Positions 8,162-16,305 of a stretch of 64,000 nucleotides of DNA are shown here, one piece after another. Origin of the DNA: Flavobacteriales bacterium (lineage in GTDB: Bacteria > Bacteroidota > Bacteroidia > Flavobacteriales_E > Vicingaceae); contig JACJZB010000002.1 of the NCBI GenBank assembly GCA_020635815.1, positions 372,001 through 436,000 of the forward strand, in the 5' to 3' direction. Both the position numbers and the translations under genes were made by a program. How positions within the stretch are numbered: position 1 is the stretch's first letter; the number at the start of each line of letters is the position of its first letter. The notes beneath the pieces were generated by a model that had not been told where the DNA came from, searched no databases, and saw nothing but the letters and a program-made list of their open reading frames with translations.

Positions 8162-8764
8162 ATGGCTAAAAGAGAAATATCTGAAATAAATGCCGGTTCG
8201 ATGGCGGATATCGCTTTCTTGCTTTTGATTTTCTTCTTGGTAACTACCACGATGGATACAGATACAGGTTTGATTAGAAAACTACCTCCTCCACCAGAGG
8301 ATAACCCTGAAGATATTGATGTAAAACAACGGAATATTTTTGAGGTGTTGGTAAATGCAAACGACCAATTGTTAGTAGAAGGAGAATATATTCAGGTATC
8401 TGAATTAAGAGCAAAAGCAAAAGAATTCATAAAAGGAGATAAGAATAATCCTGATATGCCAGAATTTAAAGTGGAAGATGTACCAGTATTTGGACCAATG
8501 GAAGTTTCAAAACAAATAGTTTCTTTACAAAACGATAATGGAACATCTTATGAGATGTACATTAAAGTTCAAAATGAATTAATTGGTGCATATAGCGAAT
8601 TAAGAAACGAATTGGCAAATCAAAAATTTGGTAAATCTTACGATGAATTAGTTGCACAATCAGAATCTTCTGAGTTAATTGGTCAGCAATTAGATGCAAT
8701 TAAAGCCATTTATCCTCAACGAATTTCTGAGGCTGAACCTAAAAAAATAGGAGGGGCTAAATAA
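8162..8764 (+). CDS. exbD: Biopolymer transport protein ExbD/TolR family (first copy)
   Basis: This 200-residue protein has one membrane helix near residues 17-37 (MADIAFLLLIFFLVTTTM). The conserved helix Asp that carries protons is Asp18 in the MADIAFLL motif. A larger periplasmic domain follows a proline-rich hinge (LPPPPE). It is longer than classical ExbD (about 140 residues), as usual for Bacteroidota. Its stop codon overlaps the ATG of the second exbD by one base (TAATG), which suggests coupled translation and fixed stoichiometry. Confidence 0.93.
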   Translation: MAKREISEINAGSMADIAFLLLIFFLVTTTMDTDTGLIRKLPPPPEDNPEDIDVKQRNIFEVLVNANDQLLVEGEYIQVSELRAKAKEFIKGDKNNPDMPEFKVEDVPVFGPMEVSKQIVSLQNDNGTSYEMYIKVQNELIGAYSELRNELANQKFGKSYDELVAQSESSELIGQQLDAIKAIYPQRISEAEPKKIGGAK

Positions 8765-9240
8765 TGTCAAAATTTAGAAAAAAAGGAAATAAAAGCCAAC
8801 CAGCTGTAAATACAGCGGCTTTACCGGATATCGTATTTATGCTTTTATTCTTCTTTATGGTTACAACAACCATGAGAGAAACAACTTTAAAAGTTAAGGT
8901 TGTTACACCTAAAGCTACTGAAGTTGAAAAATTAGAACGTAAATCGTTAGTAAGTTACATTTACATAGGAGAGCCTATAAAATCATTACAAGCTTCTTTT
9001 GGTACTGCACCGCGTATTCAGTTAAATGATGCTTTTGCAACAAAAGAAGATCTTTTTCAATTCGTAGAAATGGAGAAAGATAAAAGAGACGAGGCAGAGC
9101 GTAACCTGGTTACTTGGTCGTTAAAAGTTGATCAAAAAACAAAAATGGGTATTGTAACGGAAGTAAAACAAGAGTTGAGAAAAGTTAATGCGTTAAAAAT
9201 TAACTACTCAACCAAGAAAACAGATAAAATTTTAGATTAA
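8764..9240 (+). CDS. exbD: Biopolymer transport protein ExbD/TolR family (second copy)
   Basis: This 158-residue second ExbD has a membrane helix near residues 20-40 (LPDIVFMLLFFFMVTTTM) with the conserved Asp23, followed by a short periplasmic domain. It overlaps the first exbD by one base. Two different ExbD proteins in one operon suggest a heterodimeric stator arm, a common arrangement in this phylum. A strong terminator follows 18 bases later. Confidence 0.93.
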   Translation: MSKFRKKGNKSQPAVNTAALPDIVFMLLFFFMVTTTMRETTLKVKVVTPKATEVEKLERKSLVSYIYIGEPIKSLQASFGTAPRIQLNDAFATKEDLFQFVEMEKDKRDEAERNLVTWSLKVDQKTKMGIVTEVKQELRKVNALKINYSTKKTDKILD

Positions 9241-9257
9241 AATATAATTAAATTATT

Positions 9258-9292
9258 AAAAGCCTTTCTTAGAATTAAGAAAGGCTTTTTTT
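9258..9292 (+). terminator. Rho-independent terminator of the exbB-exbD operon
   Basis: AAAAGCCTTTCTTA (9258-9271) and TAAGAAAGGCTTTT (9276-9289) form a perfect 14-bp stem with a four-base loop, followed by T residues. Confidence 0.9.
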
Positions 9293-9309
9293 GTTGTTAA
9301 CGAATAGTA

Positions 9310-9317
9310 TATCTTTG
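9310..9317 (+). promoter_or_regulatory. -7 box before the DUF4271 gene
   Basis: TATCTTTG matches TAnnTTTG perfectly and ends seven bases before the TTG start at 9325. Transcription from it would begin at or next to the start codon. Confidence 0.45.
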
Positions 9318-9324
9318 TGTTATA

Positions 9325-10278
9325 TTGAAAAAAACATACTCATATCAGCAGGAAGATTCTATTACCCAACAGAATGGCGACTCTATTGTAAAAAGTAATA
9401 AATTAAAATTGCTTACAGTTGAAGATGAATCTGCTTTAATTATACCAGAAATTAAAAAGGTAAAAAAAAGTCTATTAGAAGTTGTAGAAAAAGTACCGAT
9501 AGACTCAAACTCAGCACCGTCTGATACTATTTTATATGAGCAAAGATTTGATAATATCCCAACAAGAAAGATTGTTCCTTTAGTTGCTCATAAACAAGGG
9601 AAAGAAATAGAAAACCTTCCTTATACACCAGAAATAAATAATGCAATTAATACCACATGGCAAACAATGTTGTTATTAATTGCTTTTGGTTTGCTAGGCT
9701 TTATTAAAGCATTTAGTTCTACACGTTTTAATCAAATTATTAAGTCTATATTTTCAATGCATGCAGCAGAAGAGGTGGTTAGAGAAGAAAAAGTGTTCTT
9801 TCATCGTGTTAATTTAAGTTTGTTCTTATTATATGTAATAGGTGTTTTATTATTAATAATAAGCATTTTAATCTTTTATTCTTCTGATGTAATTTTAAGT
9901 GGAATTTACATTAAAATAGCTCTTTTTATAATAGCAGCTTACGTTGTGAAATTTACTTCAACGCTTGTAATTTCAGCTATATTTTCAAGAAAGGATTTAT
10001 CCGAAACATATGCTTATAACACACTTATATACAACTATTTGTTCGGAGTAATTTTATTGCCTTGTTTAGCATTTATCTATTTTTCAAACATCCCTTTCGA
10101 AATTATAATAAACTATGTCATTATCCCATCATTTGCCTTTACCTTTTTATTTAGAATTTTTAGGTTGTTTATGGTTGGCATACAAAACAATTTTTTTGTT
10201 TTGTATATTATTTTGTACATTTGCACGCTTGAAATTTTACCATTAGTCGTATTAAGCAAGTTTTTTATCTTTAAATAA
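9325..10278 (+). CDS. DUF4271 family membrane protein
   Basis: The protein has up to 317 residues and starts with TTG, because no ATG occurs in frame until deep in the protein. The first 110 residues are polar and poorly conserved-looking; the rest holds about seven membrane helices (from TMLLLIAFGLLGFIKAF onward), in the pattern of the Bacteroidota DUF4271 family. It precedes hemD by 35 bases, which I recall as a common neighbour of this family. Function is not known; the position suggests a link to envelope or haem biology but does not prove it. The TTG start and the -7 box seven bases upstream suggest a leaderless or nearly leaderless mRNA, or that the true start is downstream. Confidence 0.8.
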   Translation: MKKTYSYQQEDSITQQNGDSIVKSNKLKLLTVEDESALIIPEIKKVKKSLLEVVEKVPIDSNSAPSDTILYEQRFDNIPTRKIVPLVAHKQGKEIENLPYTPEINNAINTTWQTMLLLIAFGLLGFIKAFSSTRFNQIIKSIFSMHAAEEVVREEKVFFHRVNLSLFLLYVIGVLLLIISILIFYSSDVILSGIYIKIALFIIAAYVVKFTSTLVISAIFSRKDLSETYAYNTLIYNYLFGVILLPCLAFIYFSNIPFEIIINYVIIPSFAFTFLFRIFRLFMVGIQNNFFVLYIILYICTLEILPLVVLSKFFIFK

Positions 10279-10313
10279 GAGTAATTCGACTAAAATTAAA
10301 AACAGACAGGGAG

Positions 10314-11069
10314 ATGTTGAAAGTAAAAAGTGTTTTAGTTTCTCAACCAAAACCAGAGACGGAAAAGTCGCCATATTTCGATTTGGCAGTTGACTGCAAA
10401 GTAAAAGTTGATTTTAGGTCATTTATCCATGTTGAAGGTGTACCTTCAAAGGAATTTAGACTTCAGAAAATTAATTTACTCGATTTTAATGCTGTAATTT
10501 TTACCAGTAGAAATGCTGTTGACCATTACTTTAGAGCAGCTGAAGAAATGAGAGTAAAAGTACCCGACGATATGAAATATTTCTGTATTTCAGAATCTAC
10601 AGCGTTCTATCTTCAAAAGTATATTGTTTACCGTAAACGTAAAATATTTTATGGCCAACAAACATTTGCAGATTTAATTTCGGTGCTTAAAAAACACAAA
10701 GAATGTAAGTTTTTGTTGCCAAGTTCTGATATTTTAAGGCAAAATATTCCTGCATTATTGGATGAAAACGGTTTTGATTATAAAATAGCAACGTTGTATC
10801 GTACAGTTTGTAGTGATTTATCTGACTTAAAAGATGTAAACTACGATATACTAGTATTCTTTAGTCCATCTGGTATTAAGTCATTATATCAAAATTTTCC
10901 AGATTTTAAGCAAAATAACACCCGAATAGCTGTTTTTGGACCAACAACTGCCCAAGCAGCAAAAGATTCAGGCTTAAATATTGATATTTCTGCACCAAGT
11001 CCAGAATCACCATCAATGACAAAAGCTTTAGAACTCTATATTAAGAAAGCAAACAAAGCAAAAAAATAA
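10314..11069 (+). CDS. hemD: Uroporphyrinogen-III synthase
   Basis: This 251-residue cytoplasmic protein closes and rearranges hydroxymethylbilane to uroporphyrinogen III in tetrapyrrole synthesis. HemD sequences are weakly conserved, but the two-domain pattern is clear: VKSVLVSQPKP at the start, FNAVIFTSRNAVDHYF, the linker KYFCISESTAFYLQKY, then FLLPSSDILRQNIPALL, DILVFFSPSGIKSLY and RIAVFGPTTAQAAKDSGL. The final segment with FGPTTA is the best family marker. It forms a short operon with the DUF4271 gene and ends in a good terminator. Confidence 0.92.
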   Translation: MLKVKSVLVSQPKPETEKSPYFDLAVDCKVKVDFRSFIHVEGVPSKEFRLQKINLLDFNAVIFTSRNAVDHYFRAAEEMRVKVPDDMKYFCISESTAFYLQKYIVYRKRKIFYGQQTFADLISVLKKHKECKFLLPSSDILRQNIPALLDENGFDYKIATLYRTVCSDLSDLKDVNYDILVFFSPSGIKSLYQNFPDFKQNNTRIAVFGPTTAQAAKDSGLNIDISAPSPESPSMTKALELYIKKANKAKK

Positions 11070-11075
11070 TAATTT

Positions 11076-11104
11076 AAAGCCACTTGAAAAAGTGGCTTTT
11101 TTTA
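11076..11104 (+). terminator. Rho-independent terminator after hemD
   Basis: AAAGCCACTT (11076-11085) pairs with AAGTGGCTTT (11090-11099) around GAAA, followed by further T residues, seven bases after the hemD stop. Confidence 0.9.
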
Positions 11105-11142
11105 TTCCCTATTATCACGAGTTAGTTTTGAAAGAAATAGCC

Positions 11143-11172
11143 TTGATAATTGTTTATATATTATTACATTTG
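11143..11172 (+). promoter_or_regulatory. Promoter of the queA operon
   Basis: TTG at 11143-11145, a spacer of 19 bases, and a perfect -7 box TACATTTG at 11165-11172 fit the Bacteroidota sigma factor consensus. The queA ATG follows 28 bases later. Confidence 0.65.
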
Positions 11173-11200
11173 CAGCCTTATTTTCAAGTAATACTATACC

Positions 11201-12247
11201 ATGAAATTATCCAAATTTAAATTTGACTTACCAGAAGAATTATTAGCTGAACACCCTGCTCAAGAAAGAGACGAATCAAGATTGATGGTTGTACACAGAG
11301 ATACAGGAGAAATAGAACATAAACTTTTTAAGGATATGATTGACTATTTTGACGATGGTGATTTGTTAATTATGAATGACACTAAAGTTTTTCCTGCAAG
11401 AATGTATGGAAACAAAGAGAAAACTGGAGCAAGAATTGAAGTTTTCCTATTGAGAGAGCTAAACAGAGAAAGCTTATTGTGGGATGTTTTAGTAGATCCA
11501 GCAAGAAAAATTAGAATCGGAAATAAACTTTATTTTGGTGACGATGACTTAGTGGCAGAAGTAATAGACAACACAACTTCGAGAGGAAGAACATTACGCT
11601 TTTTGTTTGATGGCCCTTATGAAGAATTTAAAGCGATTATTGAAAAATTAGGTGAAACACCAATTCCTAAATACATACAAAGAGAAGTTGAACCAGAAGA
11701 TGCTGACAGATACCAAACAGTATATGCTGAAAACGAAGGAGCAGTTGCTGCACCCACAGCAGGATTACATTTTAGTAAGCATTTATTAAAACGCTTAGAA
11801 ATTAAAGGTGTTAATTTTGCAAAATTAACCTTACACGTTGGGTTAGGTACTTTTAGGTCGGTAGAAGTAGAAGATTTAACCAAACATAAAATGGATTCAG
11901 AAGAAGCACATATCGATCAAAAATGTGCAGATTTAGTGAATGCTACTAAAGCTAAAAAGAAAAGAATTTGTGCTGTTGGTACAACTTCAATGCGTGCAAT
12001 AGAATCTTCTGTTTCTTCTGACGGACAATTAAAACCTTACGATGGATGGACAAACAGATTTATTTTCCCTCCTTTCGATTTCAATATTGCTAACGCAATG
12101 ATTACAAACTTCCATACTCCTTATTCAACTTTATTGATGATGACATGTGCCTTTGGAGGTTATGATCTAATCATGAAAGCATACAAAGAAGCAATAAAAG
12201 AAAAATATAGATTTTACACCTATGGCGATGCCATGTTAATATTATAA
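11201..12247 (+). CDS. queA: S-adenosylmethionine:tRNA ribosyltransferase-isomerase
   Basis: This 348-residue enzyme transfers the ribosyl part of SAM to preQ1-modified tRNA to form epoxyqueuosine. Typical segments are [19 protein letters not shown] at the start, the motif [14 protein letters not shown], the core motif [22 protein letters not shown], and [15 protein letters not shown] near the C-terminus. Length and start agree with the family. It is the first gene of a group with a four-helix-bundle protein and ispD. It uses SAM, made by MetK nearby, but the two are not in one operon. Confidence 0.97.
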   Translation: MKLSKFKFDLPEELLAEHPAQERDESRLMVVHRDTGEIEHKLFKDMIDYFDDGDLLIMNDTKVFPARMYGNKEKTGARIEVFLLRELNRESLLWDVLVDPARKIRIGNKLYFGDDDLVAEVIDNTTSRGRTLRFLFDGPYEEFKAIIEKLGETPIPKYIQREVEPEDADRYQTVYAENEGAVAAPTAGLHFSKHLLKRLEIKGVNFAKLTLHVGLGTFRSVEVEDLTKHKMDSEEAHIDQKCADLVNATKAKKKRICAVGTTSMRAIESSVSSDGQLKPYDGWTNRFIFPPFDFNIANAMITNFHTPYSTLLMMTCAFGGYDLIMKAYKEAIKEKYRFYTYGDAMLIL

Positions 12248-12271
12248 AAAACACGATTTAAACAAGTACCA

Positions 12272-12766
12272 ATGAAATTAGAAGATTTAAAGCTTTACCA
12301 AGAATGCCTAGATTTTGAAGATAAATTATGGCAAATTGTTAATACCTGGGAAGGATTTAATAAAGAGACCATAGGTGAAGCATTTGTAAAAGATGCAGAT
12401 GCTATTTCAGGAAACATTGCAGCAGGATACGGACGATATAACTTTAAAGATAAAAAACATTACTGTTACATCTCAAGAGGGTATTTATTAAAAACCAAAG
12501 GATGGCTTTTAAAAGCGAAAGAAAGAGGGATGATTGAAGAGGTTGAAGCGGATGAATTAATTGAAAATGTTGAGAAAATTCATAGAATGTTGAATGCTTA
12601 CATTCGCTCAATTGGTAGAAAAAAAGAAGATAACAATTACGAAAGAACAAATAACTATAATAACGATAGTGAAGATTCTAATAGTAATGATGAACCAAAT
12701 GGAAACGCTTATACAGCTTCTGCAGATGAGTTTTTTAGTGAGGAAGAAATCTCTGTAAATGCATAA
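12272..12766 (+). CDS. Four-helix-bundle protein (23S rRNA-intervening-sequence family) with polar tail
   Basis: The protein has 164 residues. Residues 1-115 fit the four-helix-bundle family first described from 23S rRNA intervening sequences: KLEDLKLYQECLDFEDKLWQ, the core DADAISGNIAAGYGR (compare the PSNIAEG motif of the family) and YISRGYLLKTKGWL. The last 50 residues are rich in Asn, Glu, Asp and Ser and probably disordered, which is an unusual addition. The stop overlaps the ispD start by eight bases, so translation of the two is probably coupled. Members of this fold bind nucleic acid in some systems, but no role is established for this one. Confidence 0.8.
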   Translation: MKLEDLKLYQECLDFEDKLWQIVNTWEGFNKETIGEAFVKDADAISGNIAAGYGRYNFKDKKHYCYISRGYLLKTKGWLLKAKERGMIEEVEADELIENVEKIHRMLNAYIRSIGRKKEDNNYERTNNYNNDSEDSNSNDEPNGNAYTASADEFFSEEEISVNA

Positions 12767-13433
12767 ATATGCAATTATAGTTGCCGGAGGCAAAGGAGAG
12801 AGAATGGGGAATGATATTCCTAAGCAATTTCTTGAATTAGCAAGCAAACCTATTTTAATGCATACCATAGAAAAGTTTAAATCTACTTTTCCAACAATAG
12901 AAATAATCTTAGCTCTTCCCGAAAATCAAATTGATTTTTGGAAAGAGCTTTGTTCTTTACACGCCTTTGATATTAATTCTCATCATTTAGTTTTTGGCGG
13001 CAAAACAAGGTTTAATTCAGTAAAAAATGCTTTAACACTTGTTAAACAAGATAGTATTGTAGCAATACATGATGGAGTTAGGCCCTTGGTAAGCTCAGAA
13101 ACAATTACAAAGTGTTTTAAAGAGGCTGAATCGAAAGGCAATGCAATTCCTTCAATTGATGTAGTAGAATCATTAAGACACGTTTCTAAGCAAGACAATT
13201 CTAACAAAGCTGTTGCAAGAAATTGTTATCAATTAATACAAACTCCACAATGTTTTTCTTCTTCACTTATTTTAAAAGCATACGAACAAACATTTGATAC
13301 TAGTTTTACAGATGATGCATCTGTTGTTGAAGCTTTAGGTGAAAACATAAACTTGGTAGAAGGAAACAAAGAAAACATCAAAATTACCTCTCCAATTGAC
13401 TTGAAGATAGCAGAGGTGCTACTCAACACTTAA
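12759..13433 (+). CDS. ispD: 2-C-methyl-D-erythritol 4-phosphate cytidylyltransferase
   Basis: This 224-residue enzyme makes CDP-methylerythritol in the MEP pathway of isoprenoid synthesis. The nucleotide-binding start AIIVAGGKGERMGNDIPKQF is typical, with the Arg and Lys of the catalytic site. Further markers are VAIHDGVRPLVS, QTPQCFSSSLI and DDASVVEALG. It indicates that the organism uses the MEP rather than the mevalonate route, at least in part. It overlaps the preceding gene by eight bases and, at its 3' end, the convergent coiled-coil gene by 15 bases. Confidence 0.96.
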   Translation: MHKYAIIVAGGKGERMGNDIPKQFLELASKPILMHTIEKFKSTFPTIEIILALPENQIDFWKELCSLHAFDINSHHLVFGGKTRFNSVKNALTLVKQDSIVAIHDGVRPLVSSETITKCFKEAESKGNAIPSIDVVESLRHVSKQDNSNKAVARNCYQLIQTPQCFSSSLILKAYEQTFDTSFTDDASVVEALGENINLVEGNKENIKITSPIDLKIAEVLLNT

Positions 13434-13889
13434 TTTTTTAAGCTGAGTTTTTAATTTTTCCGATTTAGAAGCAAGTTTTTTTACTTTCTTTTCGTTTTTC
13501 TTAACCTCTTTTTTCTTCTTGTTAATTTTTGATTGAAGGTTTTTTGATTGTTTGGCAAGCTTTTCACTTTTACCTACCATTTTATCTCTTTTCTTACTAA
13601 TCTTAGTTGTTTTCTTCGAGTCGTCAATATTGTCAATCAATTTTTCACTCTGTTTTTTTAAATCTTTGTTGGCAGAACTTAAATCTTTATTTTTTCTATT
13701 TAATTCATCGGTAAGTGATTCTACCTCTTTTTTTAAGTTTTCAATCTTGGCTTGTGTTTCAGTTTTGTTAGTAGCTAAGCTTGTAATTTTTTTGGTTAAC
13801 TGTGTAATCTTTTCAGTGTTATCAGTTTGTCCAAAGGTTAAGGTAGTTAAAAAAACAGCTACAATTAATAATAAATTTTTTGTTTTCAT
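13419..13889 (-). CDS. Secreted lysine-rich coiled-coil protein
   Basis: This 156-residue protein has a signal peptide (MKTKNLLLIVAVFLTTLTFGQ) and then one long, very lysine-rich coiled coil, with repeats such as SEKLAKQSKNLQSKINKKKK. No catalytic motif or lipobox is seen. It is expected in the periplasm, where it could bind polyanions or act as a spacer; this is only a guess from composition. The gene converges with ispD and overlaps its last 15 bases. I do not recognise a named family. Confidence 0.75.
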   Translation of the reverse strand: MKTKNLLLIVAVFLTTLTFGQTDNTEKITQLTKKITSLATNKTETQAKIENLKKEVESLTDELNRKNKDLSSANKDLKKQSEKLIDNIDDSKKTTKISKKRDKMVGKSEKLAKQSKNLQSKINKKKKEVKKNEKKVKKLASKSEKLKTQLKKLSVE

Positions 13890-13933
13890 GATCGATTTAG
13901 TTTTATGTGGAGCGAAATAACGAAAAGAAAAGA

Positions 13934-15103
13934 TTATGCTAAAACTTTTACGCGTGATTTTTTGGTCAGTGTTAAGTTGTTAAGATTCATATTTTCAATT
14001 AAATTAACACCAGGAGTTTTTCCTTTTTTAAAAGACCCCAATTGATTAAACTTTAAAAATTTAGCACCATTGTATGTTGCCCATTTTATTAAGGCTTCTA
14101 AATCAATTTCTGGATTTGATTTACTGATTGTTTTTAGTTCATCTAAAACAGACAAACTCCAGTTAGAGGCATAACTGTCGGTACCAATGGTGCATTTTTC
14201 ATTGATAAATAGTTGAAAGTTGGGTAATTTGTTTTCAATGTAAAGGTTAGCATTTGGACAAAAAGCCCAATAAATATCACTATTGTAGTTCTTTGCCCAA
14301 TTAATATCTTCTTTATCGGTAAACGTATTGTGAACCAATAAGGTGTGATTTAGCTTTTCATACTTTTTAAGAAAGGAAGCTAAAGCATTTTCTCCAGTAT
14401 GTTTAAAGTTGGTTTTTTTTGCAATTTCTAAAAACTCAAATAAATTACCGCTTCCATTTTTATAAAGCTCGTTCTCACTTGCTGTTTCTTGATTATGAAT
14501 GCTCACTAAACTTTTATTAGTAATACAGTGTTTGTTTATCAATAAAGATAATGGGTCAGAAACAGAATAAGTAGCATGAGGAGTTATTGAAACTCGTTGA
14601 GCATCAAAATACTCATTAAATAATTTTGTAGCTTGATTAAAAGCCTCGTCGGCAATTTTAGGATCAGAACCAAAAACCTCAATAAATGTATGGTAAAATA
14701 AATTTCCTTTTCCCTTTTGTTCAAATGTTGAGTTACCATTAGAAATATCGCCCACCGCAACAATTCCGTTATTTTTCATTTCTAACTCAGCTTCTATAAT
14801 AGCATTTAATCGTTGCTCTTCTGTAAATTCATTTCTTTTAGTAATAATTTCTTTTATAAAACCATGAAGCTGAGTTTGCTCACTTATTTGATTTTTTAGG
14901 TAAGACAATTCTAAGTGGCAATGTGTATTTACAAAACCAGGGCAGATAATTCCGTTATGAATTTCTACATCATCCCAATTAATTTCCTTTTTTTGAGGAT
15001 CAAGAAGGTCAATAACAACTCCATTATCTTCAATTATTAAAACCCCATTTTTAATGGGAGAAGAATTTCCGGGAAAGATGTAATCTGCACTTATTTTTTT
15101 CAT
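13934..15103 (-). CDS. Amidohydrolase superfamily protein (ATZ/TRZ or aminofutalosine-deaminase-like)
   Basis: The 389-residue metal-dependent hydrolase has the expected motifs: NTHCHLELSYL (the HxH metal ligands), ITPHATYSVS, SIHNQETASENELY (His and catalytic Glu), LLVHNTFTDKEDI, FCPNANLYI and IGTDSYASNWSLSVLDEL (the catalytic Asp). This set belongs to the deaminase branch (TrzA, SsnA, adenosine-type and aminodeoxyfutalosine deaminases). The exact substrate cannot be read from sequence; deamination of aminofutalosine in menaquinone synthesis is possible but no other mqn genes are nearby. It is divergent from rlmN. A -7 box lies only five bases before its ATG. Confidence 0.88.
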   Translation of the reverse strand: MKKISADYIFPGNSSPIKNGVLIIEDNGVVIDLLDPQKKEINWDDVEIHNGIICPGFVNTHCHLELSYLKNQISEQTQLHGFIKEIITKRNEFTEEQRLNAIIEAELEMKNNGIVAVGDISNGNSTFEQKGKGNLFYHTFIEVFGSDPKIADEAFNQATKLFNEYFDAQRVSITPHATYSVSDPLSLLINKHCITNKSLVSIHNQETASENELYKNGSGNLFEFLEIAKKTNFKHTGENALASFLKKYEKLNHTLLVHNTFTDKEDINWAKNYNSDIYWAFCPNANLYIENKLPNFQLFINEKCTIGTDSYASNWSLSVLDELKTISKSNPEIDLEALIKWATYNGAKFLKFNQLGSFKKGKTPGVNLIENMNLNNLTLTKKSRVKVLA

Positions 15104-15108
15104 CAGCT

Positions 15109-15116
15109 CAAAAATA
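15109..15116 (-). promoter_or_regulatory. -7 box before the amidohydrolase gene
   Basis: TATTTTTG on the minus strand is a perfect TAnnTTTG, five bases before the ATG at 15103. If used, the transcript would be leaderless. Confidence 0.4.
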
Positions 15117-15143
15117 CGTCATTGCAAGGAAGTAAGCAATCTC
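15117..15143. repeat. Remnant of a dispersed intergenic repeat
   Basis: The sequence CGTCATTGCAAGGAAGTAAG followed by CAATCTC resembles the CGTCATTGCGAGGAA...AAGCAATCTC repeat that I recall from many Bacteroidota genomes. ATTGC (15121-15125) and GCAAT (15136-15140) are inverted. It lies between divergent genes. Confidence 0.45.
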
Positions 15144-15160
15144 ATAATAAAAACTAATCG

Positions 15161-15168
15161 TAATTTTG
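15161..15168 (+). promoter_or_regulatory. -7 box before rlmN
   Basis: TAATTTTG matches TAnnTTTG and ends seven bases before the rlmN ATG at 15176, so the transcript start should fall at or beside the start codon. Confidence 0.5.
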
Positions 15169-15175
15169 TTTTCGG

Positions 15176-16225
15176 ATGTTAGAAAAACAAAACATAAGAA
15201 GCCTTACAGAAGAAGAGTTAAAAGCTTTTTTTACTGCAAATGGAGAAAAAGCTTTTCGTGCTAAGCAAGTATTTGAGTGGTTATGGAAAAAACAAGCATT
15301 GTCATTTACTGAGATGACTAACCTTTCGTTGAGCACAAGAACCCTATTGGAAGAGCATTTTTTTATTAATGCGGTTACTATTGCAGAAAAACAAATTAGC
15401 TCGGACAGAACCATTAAAAATGCGTTTAAACTTTACGATGGTAAAATTACTGAAGGTGTTTTAATTCCTACACCAAAACGAATGACAGCTTGTATTTCGA
15501 GTCAGGTTGGTTGTAGTTTAACCTGTGCTTTTTGTGGTACTGGTCGTTTAGACAGACTAAGAAACATTGAAGCAGAAGAAATTTTTGACCAAGTAGTTTT
15601 AATAAAAAATCAAGCCGAAGAGCATTACCAAACTCCGTTAAGCAATATTGTTTATATGGGGATGGGAGAGCCCTTGTTAAACTATAAAAATGTTCTAAAA
15701 TCTATCGATCTAATTACATCAGAAAACGGATTAGGAATGTCTCCTAAACGAATTACTGTGTCAACTGCTGGTATTGCCAAAATGATTAAAAAATTAGGTG
15801 ATGATGATGTGAAATTCAATTTGGCTTTATCCTTGCACGCTGCAAATGATATAAAACGTAGTGAAATAATGCCCATTAACGACCAAAACACTTTAGAATC
15901 GTTAAAAGAAGCACTGATTTATTTTTATGAGAAAACGGGAACACGCGTAACGTTTGAATACATTATTTTTAAAGATTTTAACGATAGCATTGAAGATGCC
16001 AAAGAATTGGGAGCCTTTTGTAAAGTAGTTCCTTGTAAAATAAACATCATAGAATACAACCCGATAGATGATGCTAGGTTTGAAAAAGCAGATAGTGATA
16101 AAACAGATAAGTTTGCGGCATTTTTAGAAAATAACTACAACTTAATTGTAAATGTTCGCCGAAGCAGAGGAAAAGATATAGATGCAGCTTGCGGGCAATT
16201 GGCAAATAAGAATAAGGTGAGTTAA
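15176..16225 (+). CDS. rlmN: 23S rRNA (adenine-C2)-methyltransferase RlmN, radical SAM
   Basis: This 349-residue enzyme methylates A2503 of 23S rRNA and A37 of some tRNAs. The radical SAM cluster is in GCSLTCAFCGTG (Cys-x3-Cys-x2-Cys). The N-terminal part (NIRSLTEEELKAFFTANGE, AKQVFEWLWKK) is the HhH-like RNA-binding region. YMGMGEPLLNY, VSTAGIAKMIKKL, LALSLHAAND and RGKDIDAACGQLA, with the C-terminal methyl-carrying Cys in AACGQL, complete the family pattern. Start choice fits the family; the promoter seems to give a leaderless mRNA. Confidence 0.96.
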   Translation: MLEKQNIRSLTEEELKAFFTANGEKAFRAKQVFEWLWKKQALSFTEMTNLSLSTRTLLEEHFFINAVTIAEKQISSDRTIKNAFKLYDGKITEGVLIPTPKRMTACISSQVGCSLTCAFCGTGRLDRLRNIEAEEIFDQVVLIKNQAEEHYQTPLSNIVYMGMGEPLLNYKNVLKSIDLITSENGLGMSPKRITVSTAGIAKMIKKLGDDDVKFNLALSLHAANDIKRSEIMPINDQNTLESLKEALIYFYEKTGTRVTFEYIIFKDFNDSIEDAKELGAFCKVVPCKINIIEYNPIDDARFEKADSDKTDKFAAFLENNYNLIVNVRRSRGKDIDAACGQLANKNKVS

Positions 16226-16305
16226 CAAGATAGATATTAAAAGAACTTAACAAACCTTTATTTCACTTTTAAAAAAACGTATTTTGGATGTTCAAAATTT
16301 AAGAT

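Noticed and set aside
13552..13920. Plus-strand frame of 122 codons opposite the coiled-coil gene
   Set aside because: It is the antisense of a Lys-rich coiled coil, which gives a long Phe/Leu/Ser-rich open frame by composition. The minus-strand frame has a proper signal peptide.
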